DNA of 64,000 bases from Apostichopus japonicus (lineage: Eukaryota; Echinodermata; Holothuroidea; Aspidochirotida; Stichopodidae). The notes beneath the pieces are model-generated. The model had not been told where the DNA came from, searched no databases, and was given only the letters and a program-made list of their open reading frames with translations. This document shows, in pieces, positions 1 to 11,553 of this stretch. The translations under genes were made by a program, and so were the position numbers. Each line of letters opens with the position of its first letter. Position 1 is the first letter of the stretch. The stretch covers positions 4,804,001-4,868,000 of the forward strand of contig NC_092570.1 in assembly GCF_037975245.1 (NCBI RefSeq), given 5' to 3'.

Positions 1-1642
1 TTGACCGATCAGGATTCCTGTAGCTAAATGCAACGTACCATCAACTAGTGATACTGTCTGAGCATAAAGTAAAAGCACTTTGTAATCAGACTAATTATGT
101 GAAATGTCATGAAAGATAACCACCGTTGCGAAAGTAAGAATGATACAGTCTGGAGCAAATAGAAACATATCAATTCATGTGTTATCATTCATGTGTCATG
201 TTAATCATTTGAACCTAGATGAGCATTTTCAAAGCATTTTGGAAAACAGAGAATTTTTAAAGTAGATGCAACTAATGTTAGGGTTAACATTGAATCAGTA
301 TTGACCATTCACTTACATTGTCACAAGTTTTTCATGCACATAACTAGCAACAATTCGTTACCCAATACGAGTGCCATAACTAACATACCCAGTGGAGCGA
401 TCCCAAATGTTTATCGTAATTCTCATTCAAATGCGTCCGATCAATTATATCTCCAGGTAAGAATCTCATTTGAAACTATGGTAATGTTGGATACACTTGC
501 AATGGAAGCACAGTAGTTTGGGACTCAGTGGTTGCTTTGAAAAATAACCAACTTTTTGACGAATTAAACAACACAGGTGCATGGAAACTAGCCATATAGA
601 GTTTTCTGCTCAGCATTTGAACTGTTGGAATCATAAATCAATTGTCCAAATAATTATATTAATTTAAAATTTTGCTGCTTTAATACAACCTCCTGCATCG
701 AAAAGCCATCAACAATATACCATTCGATATTCCGTTAAGAAGCAATTCCTGTTTACGATGATTTAAAAAAAAATAATGGTTCTTATTGGTCATTCCAGAT
801 GTGTATCGCTTGTCACAGAACATCAACCAAAAACAAAAATAAACATTTGCAAAATTCCATTATGGTAGGTCATTGAAAATAGAGTGGTCTAAACTACAGC
901 ATCGGTGCTATAGCAATCAAGCACAAAACTAATTAACATGTGACACATACTGGCAGAACCATATATGAATCACATTTCACCAAAGCACCGTTCTATCCTG
1001 TGTGTATGTACATGTAGATCCAAGCTGCTGGTATAATTAAATCACACTTGGAGTGCTATTTTAAGGTAGATCGTTAAAACTAATCAGTTGCTCTATGTTA
1101 TTAGCACCTAACAAAAATGTCAGGAATGTCACTTTAGTGCCATGGTCCATAATTGATATAGCCCTGAAAGTGTTTTCCCAATCACACTTTAAGGCCATCC
1201 ATATTGGCCCCAAATTATAGCATGCTAATTAAAAACTAATAGTCGCTTCATAAGTATACTTGCCCCTACGTTCTGTTTAAAACCCCCAAATTATAACTAG
1301 AATTATTGAATTCTTTCAATAAGTACTGTAAATATAGACAATTAAATGTCTCAGAGTTAATTATAACTATATTTCGAGAGCGGCAGTAAAATCCTTGTTG
1401 AGATGTGAGCATGGATGACCATTTTCTGACTTTATAGCATATTTGGGAGAGTAACACTGGTGACCATTAAACTTCAAACACACTATCAGCACGAATAGCT
1501 AATCCATGTTATTTCTGTGTACATCGTGTTTGATTTTGAGGAAAGTTGAGGTACAGTACTGTACATGTTTGTGAAGTCATAAGGTTGGTGGCTTTGCGGG
1601 ATCTGAACCAAAATTTGTGTTGTGTTCGTGAATATATTTATA
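1..1642. other. Intergenic, no gene recognised
   Basis: Only short open frames without recognisable protein motifs or splice-bounded exons are seen. The stretch is AT-rich with scattered homopolymers. It contains one end of a TTAA-type short element near 1189-1231, listed separately. Confidence 0.6.
1189..1231 (+). repeat. One-ended remnant of a TTAA-type MITE
   Basis: A TTTAAGG start is followed by ATTGGCCCCAAATTATAGC and ATGCTA. The same block from GGCCCC onward occurs at the left end of the complete 244-bp element at 46270-46513. No matching opposite end was found close by, so this looks like a truncated copy of that family. Confidence 0.5.
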
Positions 1643-2011
1643 TTTAAAGTGTGTGAAGACTCACGCAGAAAGAAACGTCTAATGCCGGTAATCTGACCTA
1701 GTTTCGAATGAGGTGTAACAGAAGTGTTAGACACCACCATCGATCCCAGAAAATACACACACAGCTTGCTACCATCGGTAATTAGACACTAGTGTACAGT
1801 CAGTACATACAGCTGCGGTCAATACCCACAGCACAGTGTATAAACGATACAGCGATGGACATCTCAGGTCCAGCTAAAGATAACAAGGTATCACGTTTCA
1901 TTACTGTCTGCATTTTGTAGCGACACAAACAAAAAGTCACTTGCAAGCAACAGAAAGTTAACTTTTTCAGATGGCCGCACACGGTTGGGACGAGTCTTCA
2001 ATGCCTTTAAA
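1643..2011 (-). mobile_element. TTAA-flanked MITE, copy 1 (about 359 bp)
   Basis: Both ends carry TTTAAA (1643-1648 and 2006-2011), which fits a TTAA target duplication. The ends are loosely inverted: read inward, each has TTTAAAG, about five variable bases, then GAAGACTC. The body aligns closely with the plus-strand block at 5594-5936, in opposite orientation. A 60-codon open frame crosses the element and is partly conserved between the copies, but it matches no protein I know, and the conservation is explained by recent shared ancestry. TTAA duplications are typical of piggyBac and Kolobok elements; the superfamily is inference. Confidence 0.65.
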
Positions 2012-5000
2012 TCATTCTAAGAAATATATAGAAATTCCTAATGGTAGGATTGGCATGAAGAGGAAGTGATTTGCAGGAAGTGGGTCAGCATGGGACAAGG
2101 TTTGGATGGGAGACAAGATAGGCGAAAATTGAATATGCATTAGTATGGACAATTGAATGGTACAGTACAGTACAGTACAGTAGCTATTCACCTGATTGAC
2201 TATAGAGCATGAAGAAATGCAGAGATAATCGGACAATATGATATCAACTTTTGAGATGAACCTCCACAACTGGTTTCCAAATAATTGCCCCCCCCCCAAC
2301 CCCTCCCATAGGCACCGCTTTATCACAGTAAGGCATAAAGCGACATGCCAAAGAATGCATTGCCTTTAGGCTTATATATAAATATATCTGTTAGAAAACA
2401 TGAAGATTTGAATAATATTGGATGCCATGGGGGGTCTGTTCAAGGTTATAAGTTCATATAATTAATAATATGCATTTGTGATCATTAAGGAAGGCATAAA
2501 CATATATGCAAATTCATACATAGAGAGACCCTGCCAGTCACAATGGCAACAACACCAAGCTGCTGGAGAACTACTCATGCATAACATGTTTGTAACCAAG
2601 GACTTCAGGAATCCTACAGGGATCTAAATTACTTCCTTCATTCCCCTCTTTATAGTGTAAAACTGGTGCATTATTCCCATAAAGTCATGCATTTTAGGTG
2701 TTTAACTTAACTCCACAACATTTCCTCCATGTCTATCTAGCTACTGTATGTACACTGCAATTTAATAAGTTACTATGGTAACAGTTTCCTTGGACGAATA
2801 AACCCAGACCGGCAGGAGTATACATTTTCGACCCTACCGGAAGAAGTGTGGTAACCAAGGGGCTGTTGAAGTTATCATGCAGTGTAAGCATTATGAGAAA
2901 CTATTTGCAACTCATAGAACATCCAACTACCTGTCAGAGTGAATCCTGACCTGACTTGCTAACATTGGTTGGAACCCATCTATGTAAGGAAACACAAGCT
3001 CATATGTATCCACGGCTTAATGTCTAGTGAACATTTCGGTTGACTTCATGACCGACAAACAAAGTTCATTTAGCCATAAGAGAAGCACAGGCCACAATAC
3101 TTTGCTTTTATAATAATTGCAATCCACTGGAAAGTTTGAAGGTAAATTATCAATGCCAAGAAACCTTTGAAAATGACTCTAAAAAAGGACTTGTAGTACA
3201 TATCACTGGTATAATGGTACAGTAAGCCTAAGCCTAGTAACCCTAAACTTCCCTGTGGTATGAGTATTAAGTATGAAACTATTAGTAAAAAGCTCCTAAC
3301 AGGAGAGCAATAGTACTGAATCGTACTATAGAATCTATACTAAAGATTTCAAAAATGGCAAAGAACATAATTTACATACCATGAAATAAATAAGGTACAG
3401 GCAAACTATATGCTGGAAAATGACAAGTACACACCACTATGTGTCTAGATTTTACTGTCAAAATGGCAGGTAGGTGGTTGTTTCATTATGATTGTGAAAA
3501 AAACTTCCCCAAGGAAATGAGTGGGATGAAAAGGGTTCCCATTCAAGCTTGCATCATAACAAATAAATAATGCTAAGCTCTCTAATTACTGCCCAGGTAT
3601 CTAAAGCACTTAAATTTTAATTTTAAAACCCAAATTCAAATATATTCTAACATTTTTAATGCACATGTATTAAAGTAACAAAGTTCTGCAAGTTTGAGTA
3701 GATATTTGAAAGTACTTCAAAGTATCTATAGAGCTCATTAGCTCTAGACATACTACTGGTGTAGACAAAATTCTGTAGACAAAAATCCACCTTTTACAGT
3801 TCAATACAGTTCATGTATCATACATGCAAAATTATCAAATATATTTCTCTTTAGTAATGCTACAGTAATCTAGCTACAAGACTCATACTAACTCATATAT
3901 CTTTTAAAATCACAGAGCAGCTTATACAGACTCTATCACTTTCATATAAAAATTTAGGTGAAATATAAATTGCAATTTACCCTTAATTACAACTTTTAAA
4001 AGCGATGCTCAAAACTTAACTAGAGAAAATCTGATAAATGATATTGCTTACCCTGCCATGATGATGAAAATACTGGTTTTAGCTCTTGTTCAAAAAAAAA
4101 AGTGGAACAAACTTGACACAGAAGTGAATATTGGTAAAAAGGGTGGGTCCAACCCAGTTAATGAACTACTACACACTAGGGTATATAAGCTATGTAGCTA
4201 TACACAGCCTCCCTCGTTGTTGTCGTGTGCTTTTAGTGATATGGTTAACAGAACACTGCTACTGCTGTATGCCAGTCACCTGTAGAAATAGTACTATGTG
4301 CCTAGACCGAAGAACAGTTCTCCAACTTCCTGTTAGTCTTGACACTGTAAGCACAGTTACACAGATCAAATATGTACACAATTCCAAAGGACAATTGAGT
4401 CAATCAGCCATGCATATCTCACATCTGACTTAAAAGTTTCAACTTTGTTGAGTATAGACAGTAGTTACCCGGCGACGACCTCGTCAAAGCTTACAGGAAC
4501 TCATAGAGAAGTTGTTACTCTGTAACTGGTTATGGGTACACGGCTGTATACACTGTCTTGATGCGTATCGTGACATCAGAGAAGGCATTATCGACATATA
4601 TCTATAAAAGGAAGTCTGTTCTCTGAATGGCACAAGTCTCTCAGCACGTCATATCCTGTACTTTGATCGGACTTGTGTCCCGGTCATGGTTTGTGTACGA
4701 ACATGTATGCTGCCTTACAGTACAGTCGTATAGTAGTTCGTTTGTAGTGAAAGCAATGCAAAATGATCAGGTTTTTCCTTGTGTTAGGACAAAACTGTTA
4801 GGGGGAGAAGCGTTCGGCCATGTTTCGCTTCCCCTTTAGATCAACGATGAAAATATGAAATAGGCACTACTGAAGTAGCCACTGTACAGCAGCGATCAAA
4901 ATGAGTGATATATAGTACCATGCATTTCAAGAATTCATTTAGATATAAGGAAACAAACAAAAGCCCGCAAATGGACTTCACTATCCTTCACTGTCCATAT

Positions 5001-5593
5001 AAGTCAGATGGCTATATCCTAAGCAATGAGGGACAACTGCGAAATTTCAAAAAATGCATCTAAATAACACAGTACTGCTACATTGCCATGTACCTACTGC
5101 GAGAGTTCTACGTAATTTTGAAGGATGATTTAATATGTTTCAGTAAGGCAGAATTTTAGTTCAGTTATTTTATAGTCCAAGGGGAACAAAAAAGGGACAT
5201 TTTGAATGCAAGCAATTGTTTTCTCCGGTTTTCAAGATATTTCACCTTTAAAAAAATATGCTTAAAATCTGGAATGCTTCTTTTAAGGCTAAATGAACTA
5301 AAATGACTTAACCTTAATGTTAACCAATTGTATTTACAAACTCTTATAACTCAACCAAAAACATGTCCTTTTTAACTTCACATAACAGAGCATCCTTTTG
5401 ATGATATTGCACACCATTTTTTCATCAACAAATTTGTAACATATTTATAATAAATATGTTACTTGGCAAGTCATAAAACACTTATAATTTCTCCCTTCTG
5501 TAATTTCTGAGACTTCTAATAAAGCTCAGATATAATCTTTTCTTCACATTGATTGTTAAATTGTGTACGAGAGTCCGAGCAAATGCTCTGAGG
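2012..5593. other. Intergenic, no gene recognised
   Basis: No exon with homology I recognise on either strand. A TATAAAAG box at 4603-4610 lies only 17 bp before the ATG of a 70-codon frame (4627-4839), too close to be that frame's promoter in the usual spacing. Simple repeats are listed separately. Confidence 0.55.
2159..2183 (+). repeat. TACAG pentanucleotide repeat
   Basis: Four to five contiguous ACAGT/TACAG units are read directly in the sequence, flanked by non-repetitive DNA. The unit CAGTAC recurs singly in many places in the window. Confidence 0.8.
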
Positions 5594-5936
5594 TTGGCAT
5601 TAAAGACTCACCTCAAACCGCGTGCGGCCATCTGAAAAAGTTAACTTTCTGTTGCTTGCAAGTGACGTTTTGTTTGTGTCGCTACAAAATGCAGACAGTA
5701 ATGAAACGTGATACCTTGTTATCTTTAGCTGGACCTGTGATATCCATCGCTGCATCGTTTGAACACTGTGCTGTACTGACTGTACACCAGTGTCTAATTA
5801 CTGACGAGTGCAAGCTGTGTGTGTATTTTCTGGGTTCGATGGTGGTGTGTAACACTTCTGTTACACCTCATTCGAAAGTAGGTCAGATTACCGGCATTAG
5901 ATGTTTCTTTTTGTGCGAGTCTTCACACCCTTTAAA
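5594..5936 (+). mobile_element. TTAA-flanked MITE, copy 2 (inverted relative to copy 1)
   Basis: It begins GGCATTAAAGACTC and ends in GAGTCTTCACACCC followed by TTTAAA (5931-5936), so the inverted GAAGACTC/GAGTCTTC end structure is kept. The left TTAA has decayed. The body is nearly the same as copy 1 at 1643-2011 except for small indels, for example about 20 bp absent near 5770. A long open frame runs through it (5563-6048) but has no recognisable domain and is not credible as a gene. Confidence 0.65.
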
Positions 5937-5983
5937 CTGTTGGTTGAAGTTTGTACATGTATGTATTTATGTACTGTATGTAT

Positions 5984-6060
5984 GTGTGACCATTATTTGT
6001 GTGACCATCGTGACCATGTGTGACCATTATTATGTGTCACATGTGTGACCATTATTTGAC
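5984..6060 (+). repeat. TGTGACCAT-type short tandem repeat
   Basis: About six imperfect copies of TGTGACCAT, some followed by TATT, lie directly after MITE copy 2. They contribute a run of Val-Thr-Ile codons to the open frame there, which is a repeat artefact. Confidence 0.75.
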
Positions 6061-7740
6061 TCTTGCATATTCAGTGGCAGTATACTGATGATCTTTGCAG
6101 GAAACTGACCACTGAAGCTTCATGTAGGAAATGGAATATGGAAATGGTAGGTTTCATAGTTTAGTTTAATATGTTGAGTTTATTGTGTAAAGTAAGGAGG
6201 GGGGGATTATTCCTTATCAGTGACTTTTAAACTAGTAGTTACAAATGTGATTTAAAGTTCCCTTGATAGTGCCAAAATGTCACTGGCTGCACATATAAAT
6301 ATAGACTGACAGACCTGTCTTCAAAAGGCCACACATCCTGTTTTTCTAAAGTATGATAGTTTGCATGCCCTGTTTCACAGAATGCAATTATCTCTTTTTC
6401 CTTGAAATTAGCAGTCAGCATTACTCTGATATGTGTAATTCAATAACAAACAATAGATGAATGTCACATAATACCAAGAAAACAACATGAACATAGAAAA
6501 TAAGGCTCAAATAACAATGGTTTACACAATGGCAAATATTTAGTAATAAATAACAGCAAAAGTGTGAATTCAAAAGTAGAAGAACAAGTATCTATAATCC
6601 TTAGTTATACCCAGTATCTATAAAGTCTCAATTTTCCAAAATGCTCAAAGTGCAAATATAAATCCAGGAGGGTGACTCATATGAGTGTATATGAATATAC
6701 ACAGACCACTCTGATAGAAAAATGAGTACAGACTCACCATATCAACAAGTCTGTGAGATACTCAAATTTAAGGTATGAACAGATTTAAAAGTTAAAAGTT
6801 GTTGTAAGACCAAAAACCCGATTTGGATCTATTATCGGTTCAGCCTTGTCACTACATACCGTAACAAAATACTCACTGTTCATGTAAATTGGACAATCGT
6901 CATCCATCTTGAAGTCAAATTCTAAATCTGAACTCTGCTGTTTTTATTTCAAAATTGCGGAAGTTAGAGATTCCAGTCAATGATTAAAATTTAATATCCT
7001 AACACAAGCGAAGTGAAAGTTCAAAGCCCTCTTCCGAGTCTAATGTTTCAGAGAAAACTAACTTCTCCAAGGTTTTGTTAACGATCAAAATGGAATCGAC
7101 GAGGCTGTTTACAGAGGGTGTCTTGCAAAGCAAACAAATCTTTGTGTAGGGGGATAAGGGAGACTCCGTATTTCAGGAAATGTTTTCCATACCATCAATG
7201 ACAGATTCCATTTATAACAGAGAAAAAGTGAAAGCATCGCACTCTAGTTGAAAAGTTTGAATTTGTCCTTTTATTTGATAACGACAGATTTCTTAGTCTG
7301 TCAGCGTTACTTGCAGTAGTTTTGAAACTATGAAATTTCTCGGTCTCCAAACTGACGATTGAAAAATCCACAAACTAGTCCCAACAATGCAAAATGACAA
7401 TCAAAATATGTCTAAAACAAAGCCTCCTCACAGATTGGCTATCGAGCAGTGTCTTACTATGCACTAAACATATCTGAACTGTACTTTTCACTGTACGTAA
7501 GGAAACTTGACAAGGGAAGAGTTAATTAGGCATGATTACATTTAATTCAGCCCGCTGGATTAAGCAGGGTGTTTTCCTCAGAGGAAACCTACGGTTGATC
7601 ACTACATGTCCTGTAATGGAGTTAGTCATTCACTACAAGGCACAAATAACCTTTCGGCCATAGCTGCTCAGATGACAATGTAAAACTGACAATTCAAAGG
7701 TTAAAACTATGCAAAAGTGTTACTTAACAAAATACAGTAA

Positions 7741-7795
7741 GAGGGAGAGGGAGGGGGAGGGGGAGGATAGGGGATATTGGGGGAGAGTAAGTATC
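7741..7795 (+). repeat. G-rich GGGAGG tract, G-quadruplex-capable
   Basis: Repeated GGGAGGGGGAGG-type runs give more than four tracts of three or more Gs with one-base spacers, the sequence pattern required for a G-quadruplex on the plus strand. No gene lies nearby. Confidence 0.7.
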
Positions 7796-10140
7796 CTGGG
7801 ACTCCTGTAAAAGGGTTTAAATGTTTGAACTGGGGGTGATTAATACAATGTAATTAGTACTGTTTGCCTTGGCCGTGCTGTTCAAATTTTCATTTTTATT
7901 TGTAAATCTTCATTTTCAATTTGATTTATTGTGGATTTCAAGTAGAAGACCACATATATACAGAGTATCACAAAAGTGACTTAAGTTGGTTACTTTTGAC
8001 AAATTGAAGAAGTGGCTTTTCCTTGCTTCATCCATCAAGTCATCATATCTCATCCACTTTTACTGCTCAAGTGACGACCAGGGAAGTGATCAGGGCAGAA
8101 AGTAAACGGGGAAGAAAATGACAAGAAGATGCTAGCTGTTTATGTTCACTAAAATTAACATTTTAGTGTCCATCCCTCTGCCACTTCCCTCCCCCACTTC
8201 CCTCCCACACTTCCCCACTTAATCCGTACTGGGTAAAAACAGCATAGGGCAATTTAAAGATGATAGAAAGTATTCTGAAGCGTATACAAACATGGTACCA
8301 TTAAGATATGTTGGTAATACTTCTTTTGTAATATATTTATGAAGTTGAACTATTCACACTATGAAAAATCTCATTCTATTCTACTGTACATATATTCTAT
8401 TTAAAGAGCTCTGGATGCCATATTATATATTCATTATTAAAACATTTCATGATCTGCTATTGTAATCTCAGGCCCCCCCCCCTAAAAAAAAAAAACCTAT
8501 AACAATAACAGTAGTAGACATGGCTCTCTACTAATTCAAAGATCGAATTAGGAAACCAACAAAGTATTCATGTTGTGTATTATTTCCAAAAGTATCTATT
8601 TCTCTTTTGTACTGTTAAAGAGGTAGTATGTCTGTACAGTGGGCAGTCACCAATGAAATATAGAGGGCGACATTTTGCTACTCCGGGCAAGCAAATATTA
8701 GTCAGAGGAGATTTAGCAACACTTACCTAATTTCTTTTGCTAAATTGTTTCCTACCCCATCGTCATGTCTGTATTTTATTGGATTTTGTTCCATAATTTC
8801 CACAATTTCACAGTGAAATGCTTCAACCATCCATTTGGTTATAAATACGATGGACATATCCAGTCCAGTTTAATTCTAATTTGATCTTCTGATCGACAAA
8901 ATGTTAAGAATCAAAATCAATTGTAATTAGTTCCTTGTAAGCAGTCATGTAGTGATATCTTTAGGAGGGTGTCTTGTACAGTCAATTTTATATCTAGGTT
9001 AGCAACTTAGCAGGGTCAGTCTTGTCATATAGGTTTGTCTATTTGTGCCTCATATTTAAGGCAGTACTACCATACGACATCTTTTTCCCTTGTGGTTTTC
9101 CTTTTCGACCAAACAAACTAGGAAGTCTGCATATAAACTGAAACTACTATTTCTAAGAAATGAATTAATTTGTTCTCAAGGTGTTCGAAACTTCACCACA
9201 CCTGACCTTACAAATAGAAGGAACCATATATCTTTCATATCATCACAACATGAAGATCTCTACAAATGATTTTAATCTTCCAAACAAGTTTGCATGTAAT
9301 TTTTAATTTTGTAATATGTATAGTTTTCATTTATAGTACACCATTTACACAACAGACCTGTCAAAAGTAGGCTTGAGGCCTTTCCATAGTAGGCTGACAT
9401 TGGTTTTACCAATAAAAATTGAGTTACTGTAGTCACCATATGATTGTGGCAACTTTGAGGTTACAAGAAATACAGCTGTATCATCCTCTACAACTGTAGA
9501 GTGAGCATTGTTTCACATACATAATCGGTCTGCAGGTTATGCCCACACATAAGTCTCTAATAAATAGACATTTCATACACATATTACACATCAGCACCTA
9601 CAGAGATTAATGCACACATTCTATTCACACAAACATGACTATTAGCATACATATATATACTTATTAAATTCAGGTATGAATGTACTTCCATTGTTTTTAC
9701 CGTATCGACAACAATACTTAGCAGTGGTCAATGTACACATCAACAAAACAACAACCCGTCAGATCAGATCTTCGCATGTGCAAAAGTAATTTACAGAGCT
9801 TGTCATTATAAGCCTTTTGTTACTTCCTGCGAAGATAGTGCTTAAATGATCAACTCCCCCACGTACAACATGAAAGGTAAGTTAATAACATTTCACCTAC
9901 AGTAAGTTGAACTAATGCAGGTTTTGCTTAATGCCATTAGAATCTGTCAGAGTAACTAACCAGTCTCAGGCACATAGCTAGACTCCCATGGTATTTTATT
10001 GCTTTCGTCTTTAATTTCTGAATTTGATTGCTTTAATAGTTATTGTTAGGATATTTATTATTTATTTTTGTAATTTTTAAGGATTCATTATTTTTAGGCT
10101 GCATTATTTTTAAGCTGTAATAATTTTAAGTTGTAATATT

Positions 10141-10204
10141 TTATGCCATTTTGTGAAGTGCTTTGAGATCATTCTTTGACGTAATACATTATTATTATTA
10201 TTAT
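10141..10204 (+). repeat. Retroposon-like 3' tail ending in (ATT)n
   Basis: The sequence GAAGTGCTTTGAGATCA followed shortly by an ATT trinucleotide run resembles the 3' ends of non-LTR retroposons with ATT tails. A similar tail in the opposite orientation occurs at 29673-29755. The body of this copy cannot be delimited. Confidence 0.45.
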
Positions 10205-11124
10205 GAGGGGGCAGATCAAGTGGTTGGCTTAAATTTTAAGGGTCAGAGAATTAAAAGTTCAGTTAATGCTTACTGTACGTTGATATGATTTTTTTATGAC
10301 ATCATGTAGGCTCTAATCTGGAAATTGGGGGGGGGGGGGCTGTTGACCAGTTTGGTAAAAAGTAGTGGTGGGGTAACCCATTCCCTTTGAGAAATGTGTG
10401 TTTCAGCAAGAGGCTATGATGCAAATATGGTGAACTAATTCCATAATGCCACAGTATCCGACCTGCTTGCAAGTGCAATTTTTTGCCATGCTAGTTTCGT
10501 CTATGAAAATTTGTGGGGGGGCGGGGGACACTTTCCCCCTTCCCTGGCTTCACCACTGCTCAATCTCCTTTAAAATCTGCTAAGTATTCATGTGTGCTTC
10601 AACAGTAAAATGACTATATACTGTTTTTGTAAACAATTTCAGTTGTAAACATATGTAGAGTGCATGAAAGTCCAGGATACTTACAGTAAAGACCATTATA
10701 ACTAGTTTGCAATATGTTGGGGAAGACCTTGAGTCAACTTCCTGCAGGGTCAATACAGGCGGAAGAAAAACATTCACCGATTAGGTTTCATTAAATACAA
10801 TAACAGGTTACTAAGTACTGTAGGACCCTTGAAACATATTGAGGTGTGTACAAGGTTGTGATGGTCACACAATGTCTGAACAGTCTGATGGTACAGTAAC
10901 ATCTAGAAGTAACCCAACAGATGTGACTGATTCTAACTAAGGCATGGCAACAAATGTGCCAACCTCAAATTTTCAAGCTGGACAAGTTGGATTCTCTTTA
11001 ATCAATTTCATACACTGTCGCTTAGTTTGTGTCGTGTGCTTGACTTATTCAATTCTGGAATACAGCTCTAGGCATACAGTACTTATATACTTCATTTTCA
11101 GAGGGACACAGAGTTTTCCCATGA

Positions 11125-11280
11125 GAGCAGACATAACCCATTCGTTCACCCCCCACCCCCAAAAATAAAACTTTCTGACAGTTCCTTTTTTTGAGGGGGG
11201 AGCAGACAGAACCCATTATTCAACAACTCCCCCCCCCCACAAAATAGAACTTTCTGACAATGATTTTTTTGGGTGGGGAG
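11125..11280 (+). repeat. Two-copy tandem repeat, about 75 bp period
   Basis: GAGCAGACA(T/G)AACCCATT occurs at 11125 and again at 11200. Each copy continues into a C-rich run, then ACTTTCTGACA, then a T-run with GGGG. The copies are imperfect. Opposite-strand open frames here are products of the repeat. Confidence 0.7.
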
Positions 11281-11553
11281 ACAAATATTTGGCGGTTCCT
11301 GTATGCCCCCCTCACCTCTGGCTACAGAGTTGATAACTTGACATCCCATCATTTCAGGCACTTCCTGTATATGTACAGTCTGTCAAAACAAAGACAAAGT
11401 CTTAGCCACTTATTATTTCTTTAAGACTTGCTGATACCATTGCCTGTGGTATTTACCTATCAGAGAACTTAGACAGCAGCTGTACCAGGCACCTACTGTA
11501 TATACAGTACTTAGCAGACATACTGTCAATCATACTGTATGTGTCTTCTTCCT

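Larger units (their letters stand above)
6061..11553. other. Intergenic, no gene recognised
   Basis: The region is AT-rich with G- or C-homopolymers (near 8472, 10328, 10515, 11231). No open frame here shows a recognisable domain or convincing splice-bounded exons. Repeats inside are listed separately. Confidence 0.55.

Noticed and set aside
4627-4839. 70-codon frame starting shortly after a TATAAAAG box
   Set aside because: The ATG is only 17 bp past the box, so transcription would normally begin downstream of it. The peptide has no motif and no flanking splice signals of note.
5563-6048. 161-codon open frame
   Set aside because: It spans MITE copy 2 and then a TGTGACCAT tandem repeat; part of it recurs at 1800-1982 only because that is the other MITE copy.
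7741-7795. CRISPR array or other prokaryotic features
   Set aside because: No regular repeat-spacer structure anywhere in the window; the genes are intron-rich and eukaryotic.
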